Source: Hevea brasiliensis (Eukaryota; Streptophyta; Magnoliopsida; Malpighiales; Euphorbiaceae). Taken from it: 64,000 nt of DNA. Positions 10,098 through 22,134 of this stretch are shown one piece after another (the stretch's first letter is position 1; each line of letters opens with the position of its first letter). Location: assembly GCF_030052815.1 (NCBI RefSeq), contig NC_079496.1:73397652-73461651 (forward strand). Direction: 5' to 3'. The notes under the pieces were generated by a model that saw only the letters and a list, made by a program, of their open reading frames with translations, made no database searches and was not told the DNA's origin. The translations under genes were made by a program, and so were the position numbers.

Positions 10098-11017
10098 ATG
10101 ATCACAAAACAACCACCACCATCCAATATCCTTGCAAGCATACTTGATCAAAATAGGTTGACAGGACCTAATCTGTCTGATTGGCTAAGAAATTTGAAAC
10201 TTGTCCTGAACCTTGAACATATAATGATATGTTCTAGATTAATTTGTTCCTTGTCGCTTACCTCCAGAGGCCACACAAGAGGAACATGAAACTTTGGACA
10301 AGTGGAAGGAGCATGATATGAGAGCTAAGTGTTATATGCTTGCTTCCATGAGTAATGAGTTACAGAAGCAACATGAGAACATGCTGAGTGCGAGTGAGAT
10401 CCTCCTTCACCTACAAGAGTTGTATGGTGAGCACAACAGGAGTGCTAGGTATGAGATATCTAGGCAAATTGTTCGCATGAGGATGTCTGAGGGACAGAAT
10501 GTTGGGGATCATGTCCACAAGATGTTTGGGCTGATTGAGCTGTTGGTATATCTTGACTTCAACATGGATTTCCAACTACAGACGGATTTGATCCTTCAGT
10601 CCCTTCCTGGGTCTTTTGGGAAATTTTGTGACAAATTTCCATATGACTCAATAGGAATGCACCTTAGCTGGTTTACTCAACATGCTAGTTATTGCCCAAA
10701 AGAATATGCCAGGCAATAAAAGAAAAGAGGTAGCTTTGGTTGCATCTTCTTCTGCTGGAAAGTCCAACAAGAAGAAGGGTAATAAGAAAAAGAAACCTCA
10801 GATTCCTTGTCCTTCTAAGAAAATAGCTAAACAGAAAAGGAGGACTAAAGTCGATGAAGGCAAAGGAAAGTGTTTCCACCGCCAGGAAAGTGTTTCCATT
10901 GCCAATAAGAAAGTGTTTCCATTACCAGTAAGAAAGTGTTTCCGCTGGCCAGAGTATAGCAATCTAAATGAAAGCAATGCCGTGGTGAAAAACAACTCAA
11001 GTTCAAAATATATTTAG
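10098..11017 (+). pseudogene. gag of copia A, frameshifted, protease region lost
   Basis: Gag forms the virus-like particle and packages the element RNA. The ATG at 10098 opens a frame matching the gag of D and B (PPPSNILASIL, then NLSDWLRNLKLVLNLEH). Near 10222 extra bases shift the frame; the reading resumes at 10294 (DKWKEHDMRAKCYMLASMSNELQKQ split over this frame) and shifts again near 10622 from an extra A. The basic Lys-rich tail (KKKGNKKKK) follows. The CCHC zinc knuckle is replaced at about 10865-10951 by four short repeats of GAAAGTGTTTCC, and the protease DTGA motif found in D is absent. The text then joins the pre-integrase region. Not functional. Confidence 0.85.
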
Positions 11018-11503
11018 CACTTAAGGTTATGTCATGTTGCAGAAGATAAGATTACAAAATTGGAGAAAATGGGGATTCTATCCTTATTGAACTCTGAGCC
11101 TACTCCAACTTGTGAATCTTGCCTTCAGGCAAATGACTAGATCGCCCTTTGTTGGACAGGGCTAAGAGTGAAAATATTTTGGAGCTAATACATAGTGATG
11201 TATGTGGTCCATTTAAAGAAATGGCTAGAGGGGTTTTCATTATTTTATTACCTTTCGATGATAAATCAAGGTTTGGGTATTTGTATTTGATGAAATACAA
11301 ACATGAATCTTTTGAAAAGTTCAAAGAATTTAAATCAAGTAGAAAATCAAACAGAAAGAGTATTAAAGCTCTTGATCGATCGTGGAGGTGAATATTTGAG
11401 TCTTGAATTTGATGAATACTTGAGAGAGCATGGCATTGTTTCTCGGTGACTCCTCCAGAACACCACAACCGAATGGTGTATCCGAAGGAGAAATCGTACC
11501 CTA
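11018..11503 (+). pseudogene. Integrase N-terminal part of copia A, broken
   Basis: The integrase inserts element cDNA into the genome. The zinc-binding part (HLRLCHVAEDK, then CESCLQ) is readable just after a stop at 11015-11017 where D has a tryptophan. The first catalytic Asp lies in HSDVCGPF within the frame 11149-11391. The second, expected in a SDRGGEY-like stretch, is disrupted by a frameshift near 11365-11395 (the frame there reads LDRSWR). Several further small indels lie between 11400 and 11500. It is part of one former gag-pol reading frame with the flanking entries. Confidence 0.8.
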
Positions 11504-12994
11504 TTGGATATGGTACGTAGTATGATGAGCTATACTGATATACCAATCTCCTTTTGGGGATTTGCATTAGAATCAGCTTTGTATATTCTGAATAGGATTC
11601 CATCAAAATCAGTTTCTTCCACACCTTATGAGATATGGCATGGAAGAAAACCAAGTCTTAAGCATGTTAAGATTTGGGGTTGTCCAGCTTATATCAAAAA
11701 GCTGAACACTGATAAATTGGAGACCATATCAGAAAAGGGTCGATTTGTTGGATATCCAAAAGATAGTTTTGGATATTATTTTTATTTGCCTACTTCACAA
11801 AAGGTTGTGATAAGTAGAGATGCCACATTTCTTGAACAACAGTTTGTTCAAGAAGGAGGCAAAGGAAGGCAAATAGAGTTAGAATTGGAGAATTCTGACC
11901 AACCAACAGATCAGATGGATATAGATCCATCTAGTCAACCTATACCCATTGATGAAACATCTACAGCTGTTCCTCGTAGAACAACTAGTGTATCTCATCC
12001 ACATGTGAGATATGGTTTTCTTCATGAAGAAGAACAAGAGTTGTCTACTCATGAAGAAGTAGATCATGGAGATGATCCACTTACCTATGAAGAAGCTATA
12101 TCAGATATAGACTCTTCAAAATGGATTGATGCTATGAAATCCGAGATTGATTCCATGTATAAGAATCAAGTTTGGGATCTTGTTGACCCACCTGAAGGTA
12201 TTGTACCTATAGGGAACAAATGGGTTTTCAAGAAGAAAATTGGTTCTGATGGAAAGGTAGAGACCTATAAGGCAAGGCTAGTAGCAAAAGGGTTTCGCCA
12301 AAGGCAAGGAATCGACTATGAGGAGACTTTCTCGCCTGTTGCCATGCTTAAATCAATTAGGATTTTATTAGCAATAGCTGCGTACTATGATTATGAGATT
12401 TGGCAGATGGATGTCAAAACAACTTTTCTCAATGGATACATTGAAGAAAACATTTTCATGGAACAACCTAGGGGATTTGAATCCCAAGATGATTCCAAGG
12501 TATGCAAGCTAAAGCGATCCATTTATGGGTTGAAACAAGCTTCGAGGAGTTGGAACATCCGTTTTGATGAAGCCATTAAATCCTTTCGTTTTATCAAAAA
12601 TGAGGATGAGCCATGTGTATATAAGGAGGTTAGTGACAGTGCTATCACTTTCCTTGTCTTATATGTGAATGACATACTATTGATGGGTAATGACACAGGT
12701 ATGTTGACAACTATAAAGGTATGGTTGTCAAATACATTCTCCATGAAAGACTTAGGGGAGGCAACCTATATTCTTGGGATTCGCATCTATAGAGATAAAG
12801 CGAAAAGAATAATTGGTTTATCCCAAAGTCTATACTTGGAAAAGGTGTTAAAGAGGTTTAACATGCTTGATTCCAAGAGAGGATTGTTACCAGTGAGACA
12901 TGGTATCCATCTTTCTAAAGAGATGTCTCCAAAGACACCCGAAGAAAGAGATAAGATGGCCATGATTCCATATGCTTGGCTATTGGAAGTATAA
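11504..12994 (+). pseudogene. Integrase C-terminal part and reverse transcriptase of copia A
   Basis: This is the longest open stretch in A (496 codons). It starts inside the integrase (MVRSMMSYT, ALYILNRIPS, PYEIWHGRKPSL) and passes the variable linker into the RT: WVFKKKIGSDGKVETYKARL, KGFRQRQGIDYEETFSPVA, then QMDVKTTFLNG, which carries the first catalytic Asp. The active-site box is YVND at residues 387-390, where copia RTs have YVDD, so one catalytic Asp is Asn and RT should be inactive. A frameshift near 12975 ends the frame. The first codon is not a natural start; this was part of a longer polyprotein. Confidence 0.88.
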
Positions 12995-13600
12995 TGTATG
13001 CAATGTTGTGTACTAGGCGGATATCGCATATCTCGTTAGTTTAACTAGCAGGTATCAATCCAATCCAGGTTTGGAACACTGGATAGCTGTCAAGAATATC
13101 CTTAAGTACTTGAGAAGAACTAAGGATTTATTCTTGATTTATGGAGGTGGAGACTTGCAATTGGATGGTTATACTGATTCTGATTTCCAATCAGATATTG
13201 ATGATAGAAAGTCTACCTCTAGATATGTGTTCATTTGTAATGGAGGTGTAGTCAGTTGGAAAAGTTCCAAACAGAGCACATCGCAGATTCCACTCTGAGG
13301 TCGAGTATATTCTTGCATCGATGCTGCAAAGGAAACTGTTAGGATAAAGAAGTTCGTGACAGAACTTACAGTAGTTCCTTCCATTGAGTCAATAGTTCCA
13401 CTACACTGTGACAACAATGGAGTAGTCATACATGCTAAGGAACTAAGGTCTCACCCAAAATCCAAACACATAGAAAGGCACTAACACATTATCAGACATA
13501 TAGTTGGGCAAAGGCAATATAGCCATGCAGAAAAATAACATCAGCTGAAAAAATTCAGCTGAACCATGCACTAAGCCTTTGTCACAAGCTCAGTTAGACT
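12995..13600 (+). pseudogene. RNase H region of copia A, broken
   Basis: RNase H removes template RNA during cDNA synthesis. The frame 13071-13298 reads HWIAVKNILKYLRRTKDLFL, then [19 protein letters not shown], the usual copia RT-RNase H connection and the first RNase H catalytic region. After SSKQSTS, small indels near 13283-13310 break the frame before the STTEAEY motif seen in D. Remnants of the C-terminus continue to about 13600. Confidence 0.8.
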
Positions 13601-13647
13601 GACATCTTGAGAAGATGGGTCTAAGGTATTGTAATGAATGGCTCTAG

Positions 13648-13661
13648 TGCTAGTGGGAGAT
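13648..13661 (+). other. Polypurine tract of copia A
   Basis: The purine-rich text 'tagtgggagat' lies directly before the 3' LTR start TGTTAG at 13662 and would prime plus-strand synthesis. The same site lies at 48624-48636 (B), 54894-54906 (D, complement) and 52542-52554 (C, complement, with one change). Confidence 0.8.
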
Positions 13662-15768
13662 TGTTAGTAGTATGCCCTAGAGCATATCATTTAGTATGTA
13701 TCTTGTATATATTTTTATTAATAAAAGGCATTTCCACTTTTTCGTTTACATAATATATTTATGTGTAATAGAAAAGGTCCATTGATATTTTGTTAGAAAT
13801 ATTATTCTTAAGTTGTTAAGAATATGAGTGACAATATTTCTAGCACAAAATATCATAAATAGGTTCACAATCGAGGATACTTCATAATAAGGACATGACT
13901 TATCCAGAAAGATTGTATTCATGTTTGTTCCCAAGTTATTTATATGAGATATAAATAAGATGGAATGGTGAGTCTCATGCCATATAACAAATATGATAGG
14001 CACTTATAAATGATAAGTAGGCCGAACCAGTGACACTTATGACAAGCACATGGAGTTTATTCTTGTCAATGTTTTGTCATAAATCATATCAGTGCATATA
14101 ATCTTTAAACCTGAGATAGCACAGTTATCTTGTATATAGGTAGTTTGAGTTTGATACTGCTTTCATACTTGTATTGTGTATGGGTATATGGGCATGTGTT
14201 GGCTCCTACTAGTTATATATGGAGGTAGGTGTTGATCAAGATGGAATCTGTTCCTCTAAGTAAATAGAGATAGAATCCTATGTTCATTTAATTGTTCTTG
14301 ATGTTTCAAGTTCCTGGCCAGGACAGATAGATTTATTCAGAAAAGAGTTTCTGATGAACAAATCTTTTTAATCAAGAACTGGAATTAAAAGAGAACATAA
14401 TATTCATAGCAAATGGAGTTTGACATAAACCATGACTCCAGCTTGAGTTGGGATTTTGTAATAGAGAGATTCTAGTGCATGGTAACATATGATTATAGGT
14501 TCATTTAAGGTAAACCTTATTACTAATGGGGTGGCCATGGCATGCTATGCTAGGTGTTAACCATGGTCTATGAGGTTCATAAAATGATTTAGAGAAATCA
14601 TTTATGGTAAGAAAGAATTCTGATGATATTAAGAGTTGATATCATGTATCATTGCCAATTAGTGATGAGCCTAGTAAGTCACACACATACACAAGTTATC
14701 ACCTATTTAAATATGATTTAATTAATTAATTAAAGAGTTTAATTGATTAATTAAATAGGTTTGGTTTGCAATTAGATTGCAAAGTCCCTAGCATGACTTG
14801 AAACCAAATCTAGATTATTGGATGTATAGTATAAGTTAAATTTATATTTAAAGTGTTTAAATATGAATTTAATTAATGAGAAATTAATTAATAGAGATTA
14901 ATTAATTAATTTATATTTGATATAAATTGATTAGAAGAAGAAAAATAATTATTTTGGGTTAAGAACTCAAAATTAAGACACAGGGGCATTTTGGTCTTTT
15001 CACAGTGTGACACGTGGCACCATGAGATGGTGATACATGGGATTACACATAAGCTTGTCAAATGTTTTTTATTCATGTAAGATGATTAAAATGAAGATTA
15101 AATATAGGTTTGACACTTGGCACAATGTGATTGGGTCACTTAAACCTAGAGCTAATCAAAGGGTGACATGTGGCAAGGGTTTAATGTGTTAACCTAGCTA
15201 TTTAAGTGTTGTTATGAAAAGAAAAATAACCAACAGCCACTCCTCTCCTTTGTCACGCCTCTTTGAGGGTTTTCATCTATTCTTCTTCATCTCTCATCAA
15301 TTCAAAGAGATTAGCCATCAATCTCTTGAATTAAGAATGCTATAAATTGTTTCTAGTGTCCTGTTTACATCTCTAATCTCTTAAAAGGCAGAACTTAAAT
15401 TTCTAATTAATAGAAAAAGCTTTAGAAGCTGTTCAAGGGCTGCCATAGGTGTTCTTGGTGTGGACAAGCTAGAGGGACAACATCTAGTGTCCTGAAGACG
15501 AATCTCAAAGGCGCAGACACGCTGCAGTACATCAAGAGGTTAGTGTAATCGTTCTTGATTTAATCTAGTGTTCTAAAATTAATCTGATTAATTTTAAAAT
15601 CTTAAAAGGCAAATACAGATCCAAAAACATATTAAAAGAGCTTTAATATGTTGCTTATCATTGCAATCAAATAGATAAAAATAAATCTTGCATGATGCAT
15701 GTGACCCTAGGTGAAAATTTTTGAATTCAATGGTATAAACTTGTGTTTTTCACGCTTCCGTTCCTTCA
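13662..15768 (+). repeat. 3' LTR of copia A
   Basis: It starts TGTTAGTAGT after the polypurine tract and ends CCTTCA at 15768, followed by the ATAAC duplication. It is near-identical to 6291-8394 but differs in a patch near 13941-14032, where it carries the common family form. Confidence 0.93.
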
Positions 15769-16045
15769 ATAACTTGGGAACAAATATGAATATAATATTT
15801 CTAGATAAGTCATATCCTTATTATGAAGTATCCTCGATTGTGAACCTATTTATGATAGTTTGTACTAGAAATACTATCACTCATATTCTTAACAACTTAA
15901 GAATAAAATTTCTAACAAAATATCAATGGACCTTTCTATTACACATAAATATATTTTATAAACGGAAAAATGAAAATGCCTTTTTTTAATAAATACATGT
16001 ACAAGATACATACTAAATGATATGCTCTATGGCATACTACTAACA
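15769..16045 (-). mobile_element. Antisense copia LTR L2, right fragment
   Basis: The text continues L2 exactly across element A ('aaataac' | 'ataacttgggaac') and ends CTAACA at 16045. Unrelated gypsy-type LTR sequence follows instead of a polypurine tract, so L2 is a solo LTR or a 5' LTR of an antisense copy. Confidence 0.85.
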
Positions 16046-16769
16046 AAAAGATCCCAATAGTTTAAATTGTTTTCAAAGTGAAATGAAAATATAAAATACC
16101 TAGAAATTATGAAATTTTCCAATATAGAATTATTATTTAAAATGTTTAGTTATTGTTATTATAAATTATGCACCACTAAGCGTTATGCTTAACACGTTGG
16201 TTTTCCTTCACGTAGGTACTAGAGATCAGCAGCCGCTACAGCAGCAGCCACCACAGTAGTGTTCGGACAGAGCTCCGATCAAATCTATCATCATCCAGAG
16301 TCATCTCAGTCTATTGTATTTTGTTGGTAGGGCCCATGTATGTCTACATTTTGTTCTTTTGTCCATTGTACATAAGCACATGATGTATTCCATTTTGGAT
16401 TGTAATTAAACTTTGAGATTGTAATGTGAACTTATAATTTATTATCTATGAATTTCTATATGAATGCAATAGAAATACCTTTTAGAGATCTCATAAATAT
16501 TGTAAATGATATGATACAATAGAATATGATATGAAAATATGTGAAATGACTATGAATATGTTAACAGGTGATTAGTGGAACTCACCAAATACTAATAAAA
16601 CAGAGGAGGCTCTGTTCGGGTCTCCACAGAAATAAGATACATAAAAAAAAAAAATTCTACACATGGATTACATGCTTTTAAATGATATTAAAAGTTTACA
16701 ATGGACATGATAAGACTTGATAGGGTACTTCGGCATAGAAGTAGGAGTAAACGGGTAAGGGGCATCACA
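16046..16769 (+). mobile_element. Diverged gypsy-type LTR, 3' part only
   Basis: It ends GGGGCATCACA at 16769. It keeps landmarks of family G in order: 'gcaccactaag' with a 5-bp hairpin at 16177-16191, 'tagggcccatgta', a 'ggaggctctg' block and a final 'aacgggtaagg'. Overall it is much more diverged than the other copies. Its left part is missing at the junction with L2. It lies against the 3' side of the Transposase_24 remnant. Confidence 0.65.
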
Positions 16770-17972
16770 GTAGTACTTCGCTGTAAATTGAAAGCAAAAC
16801 TTTTAAACCATTATAAATGAAAAAGAATATCTTGTCATACTGAATAAAATGAATTTGCCAATTTTACTTACCATTTCATGTGCAATTCTCGCAATATACT
16901 TTGTGCCCACACAACCTAGCATCTTTTGCTTATCCCTATTCCTAGCATTTGTCTCACTTATATGCTACATGTGATAAAAAAAAAAAAAAGCAATGGCAAC
17001 ATAAACATATTATAAATTCCATAAAAATTTAAGCATAGAAAAAATCATCCAATAATAGATAATTGATTCATTAATAGCATTATATGATGGAGCACATTTA
17101 TCAACATGCCAATTCATAAAATAGGAAATCAACTAGCCATAACTCTCCACATATTATATGGCAATTCAATCCTACTCCATATAACTTACCCTGAATTTTT
17201 GTGTGCCCCAGTGATTTCGTACCAACCACTTCCACTGATCAGGGTCAACCTCAGGAGGGCAGTTATTTAGTATCTCTTTGCCAGTTTTGAAATTTTGATA
17301 ATATCTCCTTCTTAAATTATAACACCAATCTCTAAATTGTTTAATCAACATTCTCCAAATAGCACGATCAACATAAGCATAATTTGGAAGCACAAACGTT
17401 TCTTAATGATCATTTATAAACCAATTTAGACATATGAATTTGTATGATATAGGTTTTATATAAATTGAAAACTTCTAAAATAAATTTGAAAAATATCTAA
17501 AGAGAGATGTATTAACCTTCACTTTATCCATTAATATCACTTTCACATCTTTATCTATGTCAACCCAATTTTTGACATTAAGAGGACAATATTGCTTAAC
17601 TAGATAACTTGTTTCAGTAATGAATTGTTGAGCATTTTCTCCAACAACTCGCTGCAAACATGAACATATCTCAATCATTACCCATCCTTTATTTGCCTCT
17701 CTTTTTCTTTTCCATTGTGCACCTCGAGTTCTTCCATGTTTAGGTTTCCTCACTGTACATATTCATTAAATAATATTATGTATCACTTAGATGGACCTCA
17801 AATGCTACACATCATTTCATGCTAGCTTTAAATTAATAAATTTATATTGATAAACTTTATACTTTATGAGATACAAAATTAAATTATAAGGTAAAATAAT
17901 GGTTATTGTAACAAAATGCTCTTAAAGTTAAAATTCCTAGGAGATCTTCCTTCCATAAGGAAAGACATATTA

Positions 17973-20900
17973 TGTAACACCCTACTATTCCAATGATCGG
18001 TGTCGGTCTGGATAGCTATAACGTCTGGAAAAGTATTTAGACTAGAGTGAGGAGTCATAAATAACTCAAATAAGTGTAAGAAAAATGTAGGAAAAATTTT
18101 AGAAATAAAATACAACCAAGTTAAATGAGCTGGTGCTCTAGCAATGGGTAACCTAGTGGGAAGTTGCGGTCTTTGCAGCTAGGAGCCCTAAACCCAGGGA
18201 AAAATTCATAAAGTAATTTTTGGGACTCCAGAAAAGAGTCATTGAGGTTTCAATAGCATTAGAATGCCAAAAAAAAAAGTTTATAAAAATTTTTAGATCG
18301 ATATAGATGATTTTAGCTCGATAAGCCAAACGGAGGGCATTTTGGTCATTTTGTCTTCAAAGATGATTTTTGGCCGACTTGTACAGTTATGTAAATAATT
18401 ATTATGAAATAAAATATGAATAAATATTGCTAAAAATTTAATAGAAAATGAGTAGAAAAGAAAAGGAAAGAAAATGAAGGAAATTTGGAATTTTGACATC
18501 ATATGTTGTCATTAAAATGCCCCCACCCAATCACATTATGACACATGTCTTTAAACCACTTAAAATGAGTAAAAAGGGTAGAAAATTTGAAGAAAACAAT
18601 CTGCTTCTTCTTCACAAATGAACCAGCTCCCTCTCTTCCACCATTGAAGCTTCAACATGCTTCCAAACCTTTACCAAACCACCTCAAAACCCTAACTTTC
18701 CTTCATGAAAATTTGTCCCTACCACTAAAGCAAGACTTGGGCAGCAATTTGAAGAGGAAAAAGTGAAGTTAGAGCTTAGAAAAATTCTGCACTCAAGAGG
18801 TTAGTGCCAATTCCTTGTAAAAATTTTGTGTATACCTTATGTAGAGTAGGAATTGAGTGAGAAAATTAAGTAGAATTAGATAAAATTTGCATGATGAATT
18901 TCTACTAATTTTAGCAGCCTTATGGTCTTTTAGGGTTTCATCGATTTGATTGCATAATAGTTGTGTATGGCTGCCATTGAACATGATTTTGGTGTTTTTA
19001 TTTATGGATTGTATGTATATAGAGAACTGAAATTTTTGGAGTTAGGGTTTGGGCACCAAAATTTGGATTTTGTTTATGTATTGGTGAAAAGAGGTTGTAA
19101 TGGTCAATTAGTGACCATTTGGTCATGTTTGAGTAGGAAATTAAGTAAATGGTGCCAAGGGAATGGAGGTTAGGCATGCTGTCTAATATGCCCTACAGGT
19201 CTAGATGTAAGTCTAGCATGTTTGGGCAGCTATAACTTGAGTTGTGTAGGTTCAATTGGTGCAAGGCCAATTGGACATGAAATTAGACACATAATGGCAC
19301 AACATTGATTGAGGAACTCTGTCCAGAAAACAAACTTATGATGCCCTAAAAATTGACCAAATTCGGGTAGCATCGATTCTGCTTGGGCAAAATGACCAAA
19401 TAAACAATGTTCATTCATTTAGTCATAACTCAGTGTAGAAAGGCCCAATTGACCTAAAATTTATATCAATAGAAAGCCGAGGCAATTTAGAACAACTTTT
19501 ATGCAGAACACAAACTCAAATTCTGGACTTAACTAAATGAAATTGCTAGCCAAATTTGAACTATCAAATCTGGCAAAACCAAAAATTGCCCAAAAATTCT
19601 GGGTAAAGGCAATCTGACCAGTTATGGTGCAATAGCCATAACTTGAGCTAGAAAACTCCCAATGGGGTGATTCAAAAATTGAAATGTAACTAAACAAAAT
19701 AAAGAACAACTTTGATTGAGAACACTTGGCCAAATTCTCATTGTAGAATGGCCTAATAGAACAGTGAACTCTAGCACCCAAAAACTGAAATTTCTGATTT
19801 ATTTTACATTAGTTAGAATTATGGATTGACAACTAATGCCAATACTTTTGGAAACCAAAATGTGGTAAATCGATGTGATTACGACTCATGTAACTATTAT
19901 ATATGAGAAAGTCAATATTTTGACTTAAATGACCAAATGAATAGTAACCCCAAGGACATAAGAAAAAGTAAAATAAATTAGAGAAGACATTATGAATGAT
20001 AATATATAATGTAATTAGTGAATTTTAATCCTTAAACTTTAGTAACTCTAGGACATAAGGGAATAACCCACATAGAGGGCTTTAGGAAAAATTGTGACTG
20101 ATAATACATATGCTTATTGTAATAAATAAAAGAATCATAAGGATATATGAATTTGACAATAGTTCTCCTCCTGAGAGGAGAAAAATATTCGATGTACAAA
20201 TGATACATAAAAAAAAATTAATTAATGTGAATTGAAATTATCATGGATGGTATGATGCATTGCATAAATTGTGTAGGAATGAGATTTAAGTATTTATGCT
20301 TTTGCTATGAATAAAAATTAAAATACTATAAATTATACTCGAAATATTTAATAAATAATGAAATTATGTGCCCATGTATTGCCTAGACACGTGTGTCAGA
20401 TTGGATAGATTGGCATGCCAATAGGGTATTGTTTTAGCAGTACCGCAAAAGGCTTTATGCCTGTATTCATGGCTTTACGCCCGTACTCATGGCTTTTATG
20501 TCCGATTATGTGTTATCATGGCTTTTTAGCCATACTGACTGCATACGTGGTTGACGTTCCATGTCCCATGGTATGACGGCCCAAGCCAACGCTATGTCCA
20601 GCGCCAACCACCCGTTATCCAGTTTAGTCAGATTGTCATAGGTTACTTAGGCAGTGAAATTTATTGAAATAAGTTAAGAATATTAGAAACTAAAAATATT
20701 AGCAATTAAATAAATGAGTAAGAATATTTAATTATTATAAAAGAATTAAGCGCTTCTGAAGAGGAATAAATTAGAACAAAGGATAGTTAATACTAAAAGT
20801 ATTATATGAAATTAGATTAAATTCCAGAGTATCCAAATTTTGATCCATTTCTTTTTTTTATTGTATATTATTTTCTTGTTATATTATTGCACCACTAAGT

Positions 20901-21552
20901 AGCAATACTTAGTGCAATGTATTTGTTTCCTCGCACAGGTACTAAAGGTAAAGTCCAGCGAATATTAAACAGAGATTTTGGAGTTCTAATCTGCAGAAGT
21001 GTCTGAAGTATTCAAGGTTGCCACCTCCTCAGCACTGCATATAGATAGGGCCTATATAAGTCATAATTTATATGTTGTATAAAATGCTCAATTATAGTAT
21101 TGTAATGTAAATTATGAAAATGTAATTAATAGGTATATGATGTAAATTAATAAATCGGTTAATTCATATGTGATTAAATTGTATATCATGTAAATCGATG
21201 AAGATTGAAAATTTTCATATACGAGTTGAGCATGAATGGGAATGTATAGAAATGGATATGAATAAAATTGTATAGATTTGAATACGGAATTGAAATATAT
21301 AGATGATGTATGAAATGATGAGATTTTTATTTAAAAATATTATTGAAAATATCAAATAGGTGAATAGTGAAACACGTCAAACGTTAATAAAATAGGGGAA
21401 ACTCCGTTAGTTTCTCCATCGAAAAATAATTGATATTAAATTAAACGAATTCAAAATTATTAAAAGAATAAAGTAAGATAAGATAGGGTGCACCTGCACC
21501 GAATGTAGCACGCCTTACTCGGCTACACAGTAGACGGGTGAGGGGTGTTACA
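17973..21552 (+). mobile_element. Solo Ty3/gypsy-type LTR S2 (3.6 kb)
   Basis: It starts TGTAACACCC and ends GGGTGTTACA, with a perfect TATTA duplication at 17968-17972 and 21553-21557. It carries the family landmarks: palindrome 18494-18511, hairpins 19250-19276 and 20895-20912, and the 'catggctttatgcc' tandem motif near 20448-20545. It lies in an intron of the minus-strand Transposase_24 remnant. No internal region remains. Confidence 0.93.
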
Positions 21553-21999
21553 TATTATCTCTATTAACCATATTAATTTTCCCATTCCACTTATCCAACT
21601 TAAATAATAGTTTGCATAGGATGTCATTTTGAAAGTTATTCATCATGGTCTACAAGCAGTATAAATAATTTTGAACTAATGTAAAATATTGCAAGGATTT
21701 CCAAATTAGTATATTAAGTAATTTATTTTAGGTAAATGATATATTGTCCATTTACCTGGGTCTACCTCAATAGAAAATGATGGTCCATTCTCCATGTTAA
21801 AGGATTTCTGAGAATTTCCAAATAAACCTACCACAATAAAGTAACAAGTTATAAGAGTATGAACTCATTAGTAACTAACATAAATGAAAAGGAAAAAATC
21901 ATGGCATATATGAATTAATATGTACTAATTAATTTAAGATATTAACACATTTGACAGCTCATAAGTATCATTCTTACCATATCATTTTTCCTTTTTTCA

Positions 22000-22134
22000 T
22001 AAAGATTCATTATCATTATTTTCATCCACAAAGTGTTCATCACTTTCTTCTTTATTGGCATCATCTGATGCCGTATCCACTTCATTCAAAGACTCATTAC
22101 TATCTTCTTCCTCATCTTCAAGGAATTCTTTATT
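22000..22134 (-). pseudogene. Acidic N-terminal exon candidate of the Transposase_24 remnant
   Basis: Read on the minus strand, 45 open codons are rich in Asp and Glu (LEDEEEDSNESLNEVD, then DDANKEESDEH). Acidic N-terminal stretches are common in this protein group. Two in-frame TGA codons lie before a good donor (ATG|GTAAGA at about 21978) whose phase would match the next exon, so it is either decayed or spliced differently. The 5' side is cut by element C; TTATT at 22130-22134 is the candidate target duplication. Confidence 0.4.

Larger units (their letters stand above)
6291..15768 (+). mobile_element. Ty1/copia retrotransposon A (9.5 kb, complete ends, defective)
   Basis: It has two LTRs of about 2.1 kb (6291-8394 and 13662-15768), a primer-binding site, a long leader, broken gag and pol, and a polypurine tract, with a perfect ATAAC duplication at 6286-6290 and 15769-15773. 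It lies inside antisense LTR L2. The order integrase before RT is that of Ty1/copia. The LTRs are about 98% alike by eye over their first 400 bases. The protease is deleted and several frames are broken, so it is not autonomous. The lineage is perhaps Tork-like, judged from RT wording only. Confidence 0.95.
16872..22134 (-). pseudogene. Transposase_24 (Ptta/En/Spm-type, CACTA-related) gene remnant with introns
   Basis: The family is a plant DNA-transposon-related protein often read as 'transposase, Ptta/En/Spm'. Exons on the minus strand are 21827-21756, 17752-17517, 17401-17190 and 16964-16872, with an acidic stretch at 22134-22000. Splice signals are good: acceptors TGGTAG and GTACAG, donors CAG|GTAAAT, AAG|GTTAAT, AGG|GTAAGT and ATG|GTAAGT. 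The first join restores a codon (DPG|TG to DPV). Readable family text: KHGRTRGAQWKRKR, FRDWCYNLRRRYYQNFK, CPPEVDPDQWKWLV, then NARNRDKQK and GTKYIARIAHEM. The 17517/17401 join is out by one base, so the frame is broken there. Solo LTR S2 sits in the intron after 21756, C cuts the 5' side, and a gypsy-type LTR end cuts the 3' side. Confidence 0.7.

Noticed and set aside
11100..11654. 184-codon minus-strand frame across copia A integrase
   Set aside because: It is the shadow of the integrase on the other strand; the plus-strand text has clear integrase and RT motifs.
15711..15989. 92-codon frame across the A/L2 boundary
   Set aside because: It is a chimera formed where A's 3' LTR meets L2; not an evolved gene.
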